Source of the DNA: Yponomeuta sedellus
Lineage: Eukaryota > Arthropoda > Insecta > Lepidoptera > Yponomeutidae
Direction: 5' to 3'
Length of the DNA: 64,000 nucleotides
Assembly: GCA_934045075.1 (NCBI GenBank)
Contig: OW203734.1
Location: 19,260,182-19,324,181, forward strand
Part shown: in pieces, positions 44,319 to 57,300 of the stretch
Position numbering within the stretch: the stretch's first letter is position 1
Layout: each line of letters opens with the position of its first letter
Program-made: the position numbers and the translations under genes
Notes under the pieces: generated by a model
Told to the model about the DNA's origin: nothing
What the model saw: the letters and a program-made list of their open reading frames with translations, nothing else
The model's database searches: none

Positions 44319-45539
44319 ATTGTATTTGAGTTTATTACTTTTTTGATATTATAATGAATCGTTTCTTCTTATATTATTATGATAAACAAAAACCATTGAA
44401 CATACGAGTAAAATAAGCTTAAAATAAGCCTCTGCAAGGATTATCTGTGGATTGTAGCATCTAGTTATTGAAAATAACCTAGAAGTTATCTAGTTTTCCG
44501 GCGTACGACGGTAGTTTTCCGCATTTAAACTTCGCATTACTTTTCATTGCGCTGCAAATAGCTGCTATTGACATTTTTACTCGAGAGTGCTAGCTATGTA
44601 CTGGGAATAGTTTCCAGTATTTCGTCGCATTTTTGTAGAATTCCACTGCGGAAATTCCCGGGCTATTTGAGCGTTTCCGAAAGTTACATGTGAGGTACAT
44701 ATTAATTTTAGTTTTTGTTAGTAAATAGCAAAAAACGTTTTTGCTACGTGTGTAGTGTTATATTATCCAGTTACCACCCGCTGGTATTCGATAGCAGTAA
44801 GGCTTATTAATAAGTCACAATCCGCTCTATGAAGATTATTTACATTTTAAAAATATGTTAATTTGGGTACATAATACCCGACGGGGTAGAGTCCGTCATA
44901 GTTTTGCTCTCAAGAGCTATGGTGGGGTAAACACCGTAACGATATCAACCCTTGTATGTCCCCACTGGGGCACGGGTCTCTACCTGCATCACAAGGATTG
45001 ATATCGTACCAAAAATTAAGAAATATATTTTAGTGTAAGTAAGGGTGGAGCAACATCGACATCAAAAAAGCTGACGTTTCCAAAGTTGAGGTTTCATTAA
45101 AGCAAGTTCTGTATAAAACCATACCTCACCTCAGCATAGTTGGAAACTGAACTGAATATTTCACTCCGAGCGCCATAACAAATTCCATTCTTCGCGGCGA
45201 CTATGGAAAGTCGCTGAGAACTTGTACGAGTTTCTTTATGTCGGTAATATGGTTAATGATGTCGACAAAATATGCCCCCGAGCTTAACGAGGTAGCCTAG
45301 TTATGGCCTAACTAAGTTTGGAATATTCTAGACTCTGCTAAGTTGTAATAAAAGTTAGTTTCGATCGATTGCGGTGCGTTGGTTTGTTGGATGTAAAATG
45401 TAAGATGTTTTAAAGGTGCTTTTGGCTTGTTAATGACTTAATTAAGGGTCGTATTTATAAAGCGCTCTGGCAACCGAGGTCGTTCTCAACACAAAAACTT
45501 TATTTACTATGAAAACAAAATGATAACTTGATAATCATA

Positions 45540-46175
45540 CTATTTTTATTTTTAATGCACTAACCCGTGCTAAGGACAAATTTAAAAAACCTATTTAGAG
45601 GCTAAAAATTTCACCCATGCCGGGATTTGAACCCGCAACCTCTGGCTATCCGTGCCAGCCCTCTTCCAATTGAGCCAATGGGCGACTCACCGACATCAGT
45701 GAAATTTCGAACCTCTTTACACTATTCTCTGTATTACGTACAGGCAGCGACATCTGGCTTAAGCAAATTGCATCACTTACAGCGCCGACTACCTACTTTG
45801 CAGTTAGGTTTTTACATCGGAACGATATCACTGTGTTTTTAGGCTCTAAATAGTTTTTTTAAATTTGTCCTTAGCACGGGTCAGTGCATTAAAAATAAAA
45901 ATAGTATAATCATGTGGGTACAGTGATATCGTTCCGATATAATAACCTAACTGCAAAGTAGGTAGTCGGGGATGTAAGTGATGCAATTTGCTTAAGCTAG
46001 ATGTCGCTGCCTGTACGTAATACAGAGAATAATGTAAAGAGGTTCGAAATTTCACTGATGTCGATGAGTCGCCTATTGGCTCAATTGGAAGAGCGCTGGC
46101 ACGGATAGCCAGAGGTTGCGGGTTCGAGTCCCGGCATGGGTGAAATTTGTAGCCTCTAAATAGGTTTTTATACTT
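45540..46175. repeat. Family A tRNA-like SINE, inverted pair
   Basis: A minus copy (45540-45838) is followed directly by a plus copy (45840-46175). Both carry A and B boxes and the outer AAAACCTATTTAGAGGCTAA end. Confidence 0.75.
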
Positions 46176-46649
46176 AATAATCGTTAAATATGTTAGTTTC
46201 AGAATCAATAGATTATAAAGAGGAGAAGCTAACAAAGAAACGCCATATTTTTCCTTTTCAAGAGACGTTTGAACCTTAATTATCAGAGTTTTCAGTTTAA
46301 AGTTATAGTACACTAGGCACGATCGTCTCCGTTCATATTATTTTAATACCAGACTTCTTTGTTTATTAATCCTTAATGTACTTATTAATTTTGTGCTGTA
46401 CTTAATGCATACTATTTTAAACTCATTAGAGTTTAAAACATGCTGAGGAATCTAAACTACTGACAGTAACTGTACTGTATAACGCTAGGCTAAGTTTGTG
46501 TTTTCAAAAGTATGTATGCAGTATTTATTAGTTGTAGATAGTACACTCACTATTTTGTTGCTATATTATAAGCCAATAATAATGTTACTGGTGTAACTAA
46601 TCTGTCAATAACCCTAAAAAATAGAATCTTAATGTAAGCCGGTAAGGGA

Positions 46650-46955
46650 TGACCCAGGCGGACATATTTCGATAAAATAGGGTATGTATTAGCACAGGGA
46701 AAGACAAAAGTAACCTTGCGCTACGGCGCTCATTAGGGGAGGGCTATATCCAGCAGTAGACTAATATAGCCAGAAGAAGAAGATAAAAAATAGCCCTTAC
46801 TTTTTATCCTCTTCTTGGCCAGACCGGTGTGGGTGCACGCAACGAGTTATGAACGTTGATGAAGCGAAGGTGATCTGTCAGGATCCTGGCAAGTGGCAGT
46901 CCCTGATCTCTGCCTACCCCTCTGGGATACAGGCGTGAGGTTATGTTGTGTTATT
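46650..46955 (+). mobile_element. Same LINE family with nested RTE-type tail
   Basis: GACCCAGGCGGACATATTTC to AGGGAAAGACAAAAGTAAC is interrupted at about 46715-46785 by an RTE-type tail, then continues MNVDEAKVICQDPGKWQS and ends GGCGTGAGGTTATG. Confidence 0.6.
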
Positions 46956-46959
46956 TAAG

Positions 46960-48740
46960 TGAATGTTATAGTAAGACTTTATGCATTGCCCCGTACTAAA
47001 TTTATTAACTTTTGCACTTCTAAATTGCCGAAATTCCAATTTATGTTTATGCCTAGTATTACCAAATCAGCAATTTGAAAGCACACTCGAGAGCGATCGA
47101 AGACCTAAGAGTTTTTTATTGCTAAGATACCTAAATAGGCTTTAATTCAACATCATTATTTTTCAATGGCATTATTGGCTCGCGGTTAAATAATAAAACA
47201 TGGAAGTAGTCGCCGTCAGGACCATCATCATTTGTTTTTAATTTAAAATAGAAGAGCCACGTTCTGTTAAACAAACAAACTTTACTATAGAAAAAAACAA
47301 TTAATCACGTAGGTATCGTGTTAACCGAGCAGGCGCTTTTTCACATCAATTTTGTTTAATTTTTTGTCTACAAATTATAGTTCTTGTGACCAGGTGGAGC
47401 GACGCAAAGCAGTGGGCAGTGCCTGGAAGAGAAGAGCTGAAGATCGGGCTCAGTGGTGTGTCTTGGGAGAAGCATTTGTCCTGCAGTGGGCTGACGCCGG
47501 CTGATTATGATAATGATGACGAGAACTATAAATACCACGAAAACTAAGACGAATGGTCACAACAAACATAGAAATATAGTTCTTTAAAATGCGGCCTTAG
47601 AATACAATACAAATACGAAATTCTTTATTCCGTTATTCACTACTTCTTAAACTACATACACTGACGGTATCTACTTCTAAGTACAAAAACACCTTTACCA
47701 GTTCAGTCACGTGCCCTAACATGTATGCACTTTAGTACCTTGTCAAAGTCGAAATAGTCAATATCTCATACATCAGGCTTGACGATGTTAATGTGACAAG
47801 ATTCTAAAGTATTAACATGTAAGTACACGCGACTGTACCAGTACACACACATAGCAATACTTGCCAAAAGCAACCCCTAATCAATCGAATTCATGTGAAT
47901 GATTAGTTTTACTCCTGTCATGCGTTAGTGAAAGTATTTTGCCTGCCGGCAAACATGAGGTGCGTTCACACAGCGGGCCGCTTGCACGGCTACCGGGCTG
48001 CGCGCCAATTACTCCTGGTCTCTGTTATGTAGTCTGGGGCTTTGTTGTAGTTTTGAAACGCTGAAAACAACACATTGGCTGCACTATTCATTATTTCAAA
48101 TATTATACTGTAATACACGCTTCAAGCATAATTATTTCTCAACTAATACGGCCACCAGCTAAAATAATGTTTGTACTAAAAGCCAATCAGTAAATTTGTG
48201 TGTATGGAACGTCATGCAGCCTAGAGCCTTGTAGTGAGTTTGATACATCGAAAACAACACATTTGCTGCATTATTCCAAATAATTATACTGTAATACATA
48301 CAACAAGCATAATTTTCCCACCTAATTCGGCAATCATCTGAAATATTGTTTGTACCAAAGTTTGGTATTATAAGACATTAAGTAGTTGTAATGGCGCTTT
48401 GTTGTAGGTTTGATGCATAAAAAAACGTATTGACTGCATTACTCATTCAAAATACAATGTAATACAAGCATCAAGCATAACTTTCCCACCTAATTTCAGC
48501 TTCTACTTCTTCTTTTTCTTCAGGGTAATTATTATAGTCCACTGCTGGACATAGCCCTTAGCCCAAATATTACTTCAGCTGATCATGAAATAATATTTGT
48601 ACCAAACGCCAATAAGGAATTTGTAAAGTTTTCAAGGCCTGCTTTATTTTTATTGTATTAAGACCAATTGACAGCGTACACACAGAACAATGTGAAGGGT
48701 CTTTAAAGGGGATATGAAGTATGGTGGCATCAAAGTCATC
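46960..48740. other. Convergent intergenic interval between genes A and B
   Basis: Apart from the LINE end at 47391, there is only AT-rich DNA. A diverged ~120-nt motif recurs two or three times at 48050-48480 (TTTGTTGTAG with ATGCATAAAAA, ACAACACATTGGCTGCA). Confidence 0.4.
47391..47520 (+). mobile_element. RTE-like LINE 3' end, second lineage
   Basis: Reads VGSAWKRRAEDRAQW, then LGEAFVLQWADAG, and a TGATTATGATAATGATGA tail. Confidence 0.6.
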
Positions 48741-48741
48741 A

Positions 48742-48848
48742 TCATAAATCCATTATGTCCCCACCGAGGGGTACGGGTCTCTTCCCTAATGAAAGTATAG
48801 GTCATACTCCATCAAAGGGGCCAATTCTGGATTGGTGGAGGTGGATTG
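48742..48848 (-). repeat. 5S-type SINE 3' end
   Basis: CATTATGTCCCCACCGAGGG to CAATTCTGGATTGGTGGAGG. A shorter minus fragment lies at 44940-45003. Confidence 0.55.
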
Positions 48849-48904
48849 GGCATCAAAATAAACGATGTCAATTGTTTAGTTACCAATAAGTTTTATTTAA
48901 AATA

Positions 48905-49250
48905 CCTTATTTCATGTAAGATGCAGGACGTAGTGACTAGAATTGAGAAAGGAATGCTGCGTTGGTTTGGACATGTGGAGAGGATGAAGGAAGAAAGATT
49001 GACGAAACAAATATATATTGCGAATGTGAGTAGAAGGGACGTCCCAGACTGACTTACATCGACCAAATAGGGGATGTATTAGCAAAGGGAAAGAAAAAAA
49101 GTACCTGGAACCGGCGTGCGTGCATGCAACGACTTATGAACGTTGATGAAGCGAAGGTGATCTGTCAGGATCGTGGCAAGTGGCAGTCCCTGGTTTCTGC
49201 CTACCTCTCTGCCTACCTCACGCCTGTATCCCAATACAGGCGTGAGGTTA
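48905..49250 (+). mobile_element. Non-LTR LINE 3' end feeding into the TATG array
   Basis: Reads VVTRIEKGMLRWFGHVERM, KEERLTKQIYIANVSR, then after a frame change MNVDEAKVICQDRGKWQS and LVSAYLS, the typical C-terminus of insect non-LTR polyproteins. It ends GGCGTGAGGTTATG, which runs into (TATG)n. Confidence 0.65.
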
Positions 49251-49440
49251 TGTATGTATGTATGTATGTATGTATGTATGTATGTATGTATGTATGTATG
49301 TATGTATGTATGTATGTATGTATGTATGTATGTATGTATGTATGTATGTATGTATGTATGTATGTATGTATGTATGTATGTATGTATGTATGTATGTATG
49401 TATGTATGTATGTATGTATGTATGTATGTATGTATGTATG
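49250..49440. repeat. (TATG)n microsatellite, about 190 bp
   Basis: Pure GTAT tetranucleotide run; frames reading MYVC are artefacts. It starts at the 3' end of a LINE. Confidence 0.95.
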
Positions 49441-49539
49441 CACCTTATTTCATTATTACGCTGTTCACTTCATCCGACCCAAGATCATCACGTTTCAAAT
49501 CATCACCATGATGTTTCATGAATTATTCATAGCACAATT

Positions 49540-49748
49540 CATCATCAACCCATTATGTCCCCACCGAGGAGCACGGATCTCTTCCCTGAGGAAAGTATAG
49601 GCCATACTCCACCACGGCGGCCAAGTCTGGATTGGTGGAGGCTTGCAAGACTGGTGGCTGGTCTTACTGTCAAAAGTTTCCAAGCCGCCCTAAGGCCTCT
49701 GACTTGGCTTAAGGACTGCCATCTATCGACGACAGCCGGCACCAATAG
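49540..49748 (-). repeat. 5S-type SINE body
   Basis: Minus copy CATTATGTCCCCACCGAGGA through GGTGGAGGCTTGCAAGAC to CGACGACAGCCGGCACCAAT. Confidence 0.65.
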
Positions 49749-49794
49749 CACAATAGTCTTACAAAAATATATCCTCCTAAGCCCTGGATGACCT

Positions 49795-50015
49795 AGACCC
49801 GCGGGTGTCGTAAAAGGCGACTAAGGGACACAAACCGGAGGGTGGGCAGCAGCGCCCCCTGCAGTACAATTCAAACTGCGATCCCAACCCGCATGCCCAC
49901 CGTGGGGATTATGGGCCATTACCCCCCAATGATGGCACAACCTTGCGCTATGGCGCTCATTGCGGGAGAGCTGTGTCCAGCAGTGGACTAATGTAGCCTG
50001 AAGAAGAAAAAGCCC
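49795..50015 (+). repeat. SINE-like repeat with RTE-type tail
   Basis: 5'-truncated copy of the same family, GTCGTAAAAGGCGACTAAGG to AGTGGACTAATGTAGCC. A fourth, minus copy lies at about 23915-24110. Confidence 0.6.
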
Positions 50016-50064
50016 TGGATGTAACAGTTACTTCAAGTCTTCTAAAACTAAATGTATTTTGAAG

Positions 50065-50138
50065 AACTTTTTCTTCGTGGTGTCCAAAAAACTATGAGGT
50101 TTTCCTCATAATTTTTTGGACACCAAGAAGAAAAAGTT
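50065..50138. repeat. Foldback hairpin
   Basis: AACTTTTTCTTCGTGGTGTCC with CAAAAAACTATGAGG is mirrored by CCTCATAATTTTTTGG with ACACCAAGAAGAAAAAGTT; arms of about 35 bp with few mismatches. Confidence 0.6.
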
Positions 50139-50244
50139 GGACCTGGAACAGTAAGTTTTCCAGACTAAATTGTTGGGTGAGAATTAAGAAAGTTATTCGA
50201 GATGACCTATTTCTAGGACGCCAGGGCTTAGGAGGATATAATAA

Positions 50245-50715
50245 AATAGTTATCACAGATACTATGATTTTTAATGTTCACTTTTTGAAAAAACGTATTA
50301 TAAAACAAGTTATGATTTTTATTTCATTGCTGGCCCTAGTTAGCGCCCCTAGGTGGTGTACGTACCATACAGAATGAGCCGTTTCCAGCAATTCACAAAG
50401 CTGGAAGTTGTAGGCGTTCTCATACAAGAACACAGACACGTCTGTCAAATTTTCCTCAGCGCAGTTTTGCAGTTTCCAATTTTGACAGCCGTATTCCGGT
50501 TCTTCTATGGCCACGCCTGTAAGCGCCATCTATGAATTGCTTTGAGAATTTGTGGTGAACACGGCTCATTCCGTATACGTACACCACTTAAGGCGCTTAG
50601 GGGCGCTAACTGGCGCCGCCAATGGAATAAAAATCATAACTTGTTTTAAAATACGTTTTTTTCAAAAGGTAAAAAGTCTTAATATCTGTGATAACTATAA
50701 TCTATCTGTGATAAC
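50245..50715. mobile_element. Long-TIR nonautonomous DNA element
   Basis: Inverted arms of over 100 nt run from ATAGTTATCACAGATA through AACAAGTTATGATTTTTATT and GTTAGCGCCCCTAGG to GTACGTA. The interior (50370-50570) is unlike other local DNA. Relatives of the same ends occur at 51040, 51535-51745, 52690 and 61050-61440. Confidence 0.6.
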
Positions 50716-50884
50716 TATAGCCTAGAATCTAGTAATACTCTACGACTTTAATCGATTTCCGCAAAAACGGCCGTTTTCAGCGAAAATCGATTAAAGTCCT
50801 AAAGTGTAGGTTCTAAAAATAGTTGTCACAGTTGTTAAGATTTCTCATGTTCACTGTTAGATAAAAACGTATTACAATACTTTA

Positions 50885-51015
50885 AATAGGTCAGATGACC
50901 TATGTAAAGTAGTCGGCAAACAGTGGATGAGACTAGCGCGAGACCGTGCTGGTTGGCGTGGAAACGAAGAGGCCTATACCTAGCAGTGGGGTTCACCGGG
51001 CTGATTGTGATGATA
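50885..51015 (+). mobile_element. RTE-like LINE 3' end, second lineage
   Basis: Reads VVGKQWMRLARDRAGWRG, then EEAY, stop, QWG, then a TGATTGTGATGATAATA tail. Just downstream of gene B's stop. Confidence 0.55.
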
Positions 51016-51144
51016 ATACAAGTTATGATTTTTATTCCATTGATGGGCGCTAGTTAGCACCGCGCACCAAGGTAAGCTCAACATTTATGTATATTAAGCT
51101 TTGGTTTTGTAGGTTTGAATAAACTTTTACGTTACTTGATATAC

Positions 51145-51150
51145 TTTAAT
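51145..51150 (-). terminator. Poly(A) signal ATTAAA of gene B
   Basis: ATTAAA on the minus strand lies about 10 nt after the gene B stop codon. It is a common variant of the cleavage signal, and the position suggests a very short 3' UTR. Confidence 0.4.
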
Positions 51151-51159
51151 CTTATCTTT

Positions 51160-51316
51160 TCAACTTTGCACTACCGTGAACATGTCGAGCAGTGACAGTG
51201 GACATTGGTGGATCGAGTGAAAGTTGTTCCGCATTTGACCTTGGTTGTAAGCGTTCACGAACGCGTGCGCATCGTGATCTTCAGGCAGAGAGGAGTCTTC
51301 TAGGTCATTGTTGGGA
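51160..51316 (-). CDS. Gene B exon 4 (terminal)
   Basis: The acceptor is TTTTTCTCTCATTTCCAG. T completes Asn225 and the frame runs to TGA at 51162-51160, encoding the CPLSLLDMF tail. Confidence 0.9.
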
Positions 51317-54300
51317 CTGGAAATGAGAGAAAAAGTAAGTTTAAGTTGATTATTAACAAAAACAAGTTTCACAAAAGAGAATAATTTGTCAATTTGTGAA
51401 ACCAGTTGAAGACGTCAGAAATATGGAAATACACTCAGACTAAAGCTATTCTACTTTATAAACTAACAACGTTCGGTCTAAAATAAATGATCATCGTATT
51501 AGGTCTTAATTATTAGGAATATTTCTATTCCTAATGAGGAATAAAAATCATAACTTGTTTTAAAATACCCTTTTATCTAAAAGTGAACGTGAGCAATCTT
51601 AACAAGTGTGTTAACTATTTTTAGAACCTACAGTCTAGAACCTATATTTCTACTACATTCTAGACTGTGTCTCCTAAAAATAGTTACCACAGATATTAAG
51701 ATGTTCACTTCTTGAAAACAAAGGTATTATAAAAACAGTTATGTAAGTGATGCAATTTACTTAAGCCAGATGTCGCTGCCTGTACGTAATACAGAGAATA
51801 GTGTAAAGAGGTTCGAAATTTCACTGATGCTGGTGAGTCGCCCATTGGCTCAGTTGGAAAGAGCCCTAGCACGGATAGCCAGAGGTCGCGGGTTCGAATC
51901 CCGGCATGGGTGGAATTTTTAGCCTCTAAATATGTTTTAAAAGAAAAAAAAGGAATAAAAGTAATAATGTATTTATTGCGACCAACAATACAAGAATAAG
52001 AATAAAAGGAGAAATTACAAATAATGACATGAAGTCATTGTTGTTGTTGTGACCGTTGGCGACAAAAGGTGTGTGCTCAGCGTGTGCCGCCAGAGACAAC
52101 AATGACTATAGACGGCGCTGTTTTCAGCACTCACCGACTTAGAAACAAACTAAAACTAGATCCTAATCCTAAATACAAATAAAGCAATGAGACATAATTT
52201 AGTTGTCCAGTGTTTCAAAATAACACACTGCATTTTCAGCAGTAATCTGAATGATTTTATGCTAGTGTGAGTGTCGGTGTATGTGTATGAGGGTGTGTTT
52301 GTGTGTGTGTATGTGTGTGTGTTTGTGTGTGTGTATTTGGCTCTAACAATTAGGAGATTTATGTATGTATGTTATATGTACGATGAAGGGATGGAACCAA
52401 AATATAGCTCGCGCCAACAGAAGGCAAAAAAAAATATATATAAATAATAATATATATAAATATTACATATTATTCACTCACTTGTACATTTAGAAGTAGC
52501 ATACCATATTTCTTTTTAAACGTTTTGTGCGTCATTTCAAGTGTTAAAGGAGGCGGCAGGTCATTCCATATTTTGGAAGCGGCGAAGCGAAAACTCCCTC
52601 GGTACCCAGCCGTTTTATGCCTACCTACGCACATTTTGTTTTGTCACAAATTGTCCTTAGCACGGGTTAGTGCATTAAAAATTAAAATAGTATAACCAGT
52701 TATGATGTTTATTCCATTAGTGGCGCTAGTTAGCGCCCCTAAGCGCCTTTATAAAAAAATCCACGCAAAATTATTTTGAGCTGCAGCTTACTTCTCAAAT
52801 TTTCTCTATTGCTCATTAGTGGATACTCAAAGTTTTAACTCACTTGAGCACGAAACTTGCAAGTTCATGTAGCAGATCCTCTTCATCATCAGTATGAAGC
52901 GGTTCAGCTCCGATCTGACAGAGGGCGCGAAGCACGCAGTCTGTACCGTTATACCCGAAGCTGTCAGATTGGAAAAATAAATAGTCAGAATTCGTAATTA
53001 ACAGAAGTGAGATCGCGTCGAAAATTTAAAAGAATTTTTTGTTTTAAAGGTGCTATACCTACTTGTGATGTTTTAAAGCGTTTTAGAAAATATAAAACTG
53101 GAACGACTTTAACTGTGTGTTTTAATTAAAATATGTTGTATAATATAAACAGAAAACTTGGTAAAATACAGGATAATCAGGTAAAGGACGATTTATATGG
53201 TCTGTTCTAGTCGAAATGTGAAGGAGTAATGCTAAAAAAATTAAGGAAATCTCCAAAATGGGTGACGTATGTAATTAAATTAAATTTAAAAAAATATAGA
53301 CAGAATTAAAGAAATATAAAAAAATGGTTAAACAAGGTCTTAAAACCCTATTTAGAGGCTAAAAATTCTGCCCATGCCGGGACTCGAACCCGCGACCTCT
53401 GGCTTACCGTAACATCGCTCACCCAACGGAGCTAATGGGGAAGTGCCGACGTCTGCGAAATTTCGAACCTCTTTACAATATTATCTGTATTATTTACAGG
53501 CAGCGACATCTGGCTGAAGTAATTTGCATCACTTGTACCTACTTTGCAGTTAGGTTAAAGAGGTTTGCACCGTAACATACTGTTTGACATACAGCAGCTT
53601 TCCTTTCTGTATGCTTAGCATGCACGTTTTGACTCTCTCTAGAGGTCTAGTGAGAGATTAAGAAGTACTTGCCATGTCCAAAGTGCGACCATGGCAGCTG
53701 AGACTTGAGATAGTCAATAGAATGCGGTCTTGTCAACAAAAAAGCAGTTATTGCTATATTAAATAAAATATTTGTTGTTTCATCTGACAACACTGTAAAT
53801 ATTGTAACCGGTTTATACCGGCAGCGGAACGTCACTTAAAAGTTTCAACGCAAGCAACTAATCAAAACCATTAATTAGGTTAATAATTAGTAATTAATTA
53901 GTAATTCGGGTATCTGGAAGAGATCACTTATAGTGATGAGGCTGTCGTCTGTACTCTTAGGTTAAGAAATATCTGTGTGATTTCCAATTTTATGTACAAC
54001 AAAGTGTTATCTATCTATCTATCTCATTTTAATTAATACCTATATACGAGTACATGAGACAAAATCTAAGATTATTTAGTTTGATAGCAGTCTCTTTGAT
54101 TATAGTTTGTGGGCTATCAGTGGCACGGATGATGACCCCAATAATGGCGGGAAATTGTACTTCTGATTCGCAGAGTAATGGACAGCTATCAACTGTCTAA
54201 GCCATCACAGATTAGCACTGGTAAGGCTTGGTAACACTCAAAAGGATTCATAAGAATATTCTTTATTGTACACTGGAAAACAACAAATACAAAACAATTG

Positions 54301-57300
54301 CAAATATACATAGTAGTACAATTGGCGGCCTTATTGCTAAAATCAATTTCTTCCAGACAACCTTAAATGTTGAAACAGGCGTATTTTTTGTGACTGCTCA
54401 AGTTTTTCGCACTTTCAATGACTTCTGGGTCATTCAACCTATAGATATCTCAGAGATTTGACGGTTTAATTGTTTCTGTGCGAGTATTTTTTTATTGGTT
54501 CCTTTTTATTTCTGATGATAATAACAATAATAACATTTTTATACAGGCACATATATTGCTTCTGGCCCCACACTAGGATACCTTGTGTCATGGGAACCAG
54601 AAACAACGACATCACAAACATGTAAACATCCAAGATGTCCCGGGTTTGAAAAACCCACAGTTTTTTTCTGTCCCCAGCCGGGATTCGAACCTGGGACCTC
54701 TTGCATGATAGGCACATGTGCTACCGCGACGCCACAGAGGTCGTCATTCATTCATTGTTAATTATTATTATTATTATTATACTTTATTGCACACGAAAAA
54801 GACAAAAAAGAAATAAAATTTAAGAATATACATATATAAAGGCGAGCTTATCGCGTAGGCGATTTCTTCCAGCCAACGTTGGGAAGCCGGAGTGAACATG
54901 TGAAACGGGTCTATTCATAGATTTAATTTTGGTCTAAACATTTGTAAGTTTTTTCCAGTGTAAGATGTGACATTCGTTATGTTAATACAACACCTTTTAT
55001 AGATATGATGAGCTATTATTTTCAAGAGGTAAGAAAATGAAGGCCTGACACTAACGAGCCAATTATAATTCAAAAACTGATCGGAATTAATTCGAACGAC
55101 TGAGGCGCAAAAATAATTTATACGTAAAAGTAAACAGAAGCGAATAACAGTACGGAACGACAACAATGCTGATAAATGAAATACAGATAGCTTACATTAG
55201 CGGCTTTTACGATTTTAATTTTTGCTTGAATTCACTATTCGGTGTTGCTAGAAACCATCACACTTAATAAATGTTGAGGTAATTAATTAATTAGTACCGT
55301 ACTTAAAAAGACACCATACCTTATTAGTACGGTACTTAATAAAGTATCGTATTACCTCTGAGATCTACCTATGTGCTACCGATCTCGGAATTACTCAAGG
55401 GAGATCTCAACGGTAGGAGCGATTTATTATGGACGCTTGAGAGTGACTTTCTTATATAAATAGAGTTACCATATAAGTTAAATCTGCATTGGTCGCTTAA
55501 TTTTTTTTTTAATTTATTCTGGATATGAGATTTCTTTTTCACTTATGGTTCCATATGTAAAATCATCATCATCATCATTATGCCCCCACCGAGGGGCACG
55601 GGTCTTTTCCCTGAGGAAGATATAGCCATACTCCACCACGGGGGTCAAGTCCAGATTAGTGGAGGCTTGCAAGACTTGCCTGCAAGGACTAACGTCCAGC
55701 CACTAGCACGTTAAGCAGTTGGTGCCTGCTCATGTCGATAGATGTATAAAATATTAGGCTTTAAATCGCAAATTTAGGGCAAGTAGGGTGTCCCTTCCTT
55801 CCCCTGGATAAACAGTTGATTGTAAGATCTTGAAAAAAATCAGGGTAGTAATATACTTAAAAAAAACTATTACCACTCACTAGGCTCTACAAGTTAACGA
55901 GTAATACGCGATCATACTGTGGTGTCATACAACCGCTAGTGGCATTTTTTCCGAGCGCTTCCTTGCTTCGCAATGCACATTAAGCTTTTGGTGCCAACTG
56001 ATATGTATTGGCAGTCGTTAAGCCAAGCCAGAGGCCTTATGGGCGGCTTGATAACTTCTGACAGTAAGACTTACAACTGACTTACAATCCTCCACCAAAC
56101 CGGACTTGGCACCCGTGGTGGAGTATGGTCTAATCTTCCTGCGATGCAGGACAAGTCCCGTGCTCCAGCAGTGGGGACATACTAAAGCTTGACATCAGAT
56201 GACCAACTTATAAATGGGAAACTTCGTGCAAAATCTATCGAAAATTACGTTTATGAAGTTTTGTTTTGTAAAAAAGATAAAACCCCATTTTTCTACGGAA
56301 CCCTATACTGCGCGTGGCCCAACTTACACTGGTTTTCGAACTACCGTACAGTCTAACAAATCGTCAATCAAATACGGAGCGAACTTTCTTCGCCTTATTG
56401 AACAGTAACGACAGTTTTCCAGTGGCGAAACGGAGAATTGAAATTGACAAATGTAATTAGCGGCATAATTGCCTGTCAAAGTAAACAATTGCTCTGTGGA
56501 AAACAATTAATGGCTGATTCTCCCTCGAATAAGCTTAAATAAGCTAGCCTATTACGTCCCGCTTTATATATATACCTTACGTGCCCTTCGCGAATTGGTG
56601 ATTTCAAGCGCTAAGGTATTTTTAACACTCAGGCTCCCTCACGATGGTTTCCATTACAGCATCTGTAGTAGCGGAGAGGTAGAAAGCTGGCTTTTGTTTT
56701 CTAAGCTAGGTAACACCTAAAATTGCCAATCCTTGGCGGGCACGAGTGGTGATTAAGCCCATACTTTCTCTTTGAGTGAAAAGCTGTGTCCTACAGTGAG
56801 ACGTATATTCCATGAATGTACAAAATATGCAAATGGACAAAGTTCTTTGTTAGTACATGCAGGTATCGAACCTATGATCTTTTGAATTTAAGGACAGCTC
56901 TCTACCGACGCGTTACCTCTGCTTCCTCAGCGTTGACATATTTTTCAAGTCCGTTATTGCTATACTTTGTGGGTTCCGTACCTCAAGAGGAATAACGGAA
57001 CTCTTATAGGGTCGCTTTGTCGTGGAGCTATTGTTTGAAAGCATTTTCGTCTTATACTAAAAATAGAGGAAAAATAGGATTTTTTTAAAAACTATACATT
57101 TGTAATTAAATCATAAAAAAAATGTCTTTGAAAAGATGTTTGAAAAAACTGATTCATAAACTATTTGTAACATGTAAGTACTTAGATACAAACTTGTTAA
57201 GAACCCTCGGCGTTAGGAGTTCAACTCGATTTTAATCAGAAAAAACAATTAGACATCATTATCAGGTATCATTGATTCGCAACTGGTTGCGAACAAGGAA

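Noticed and set aside
49124..49600. Open frames reading MYVC / THIH repeats
   Set aside because: Translation of the TATG microsatellite and a LINE tail.
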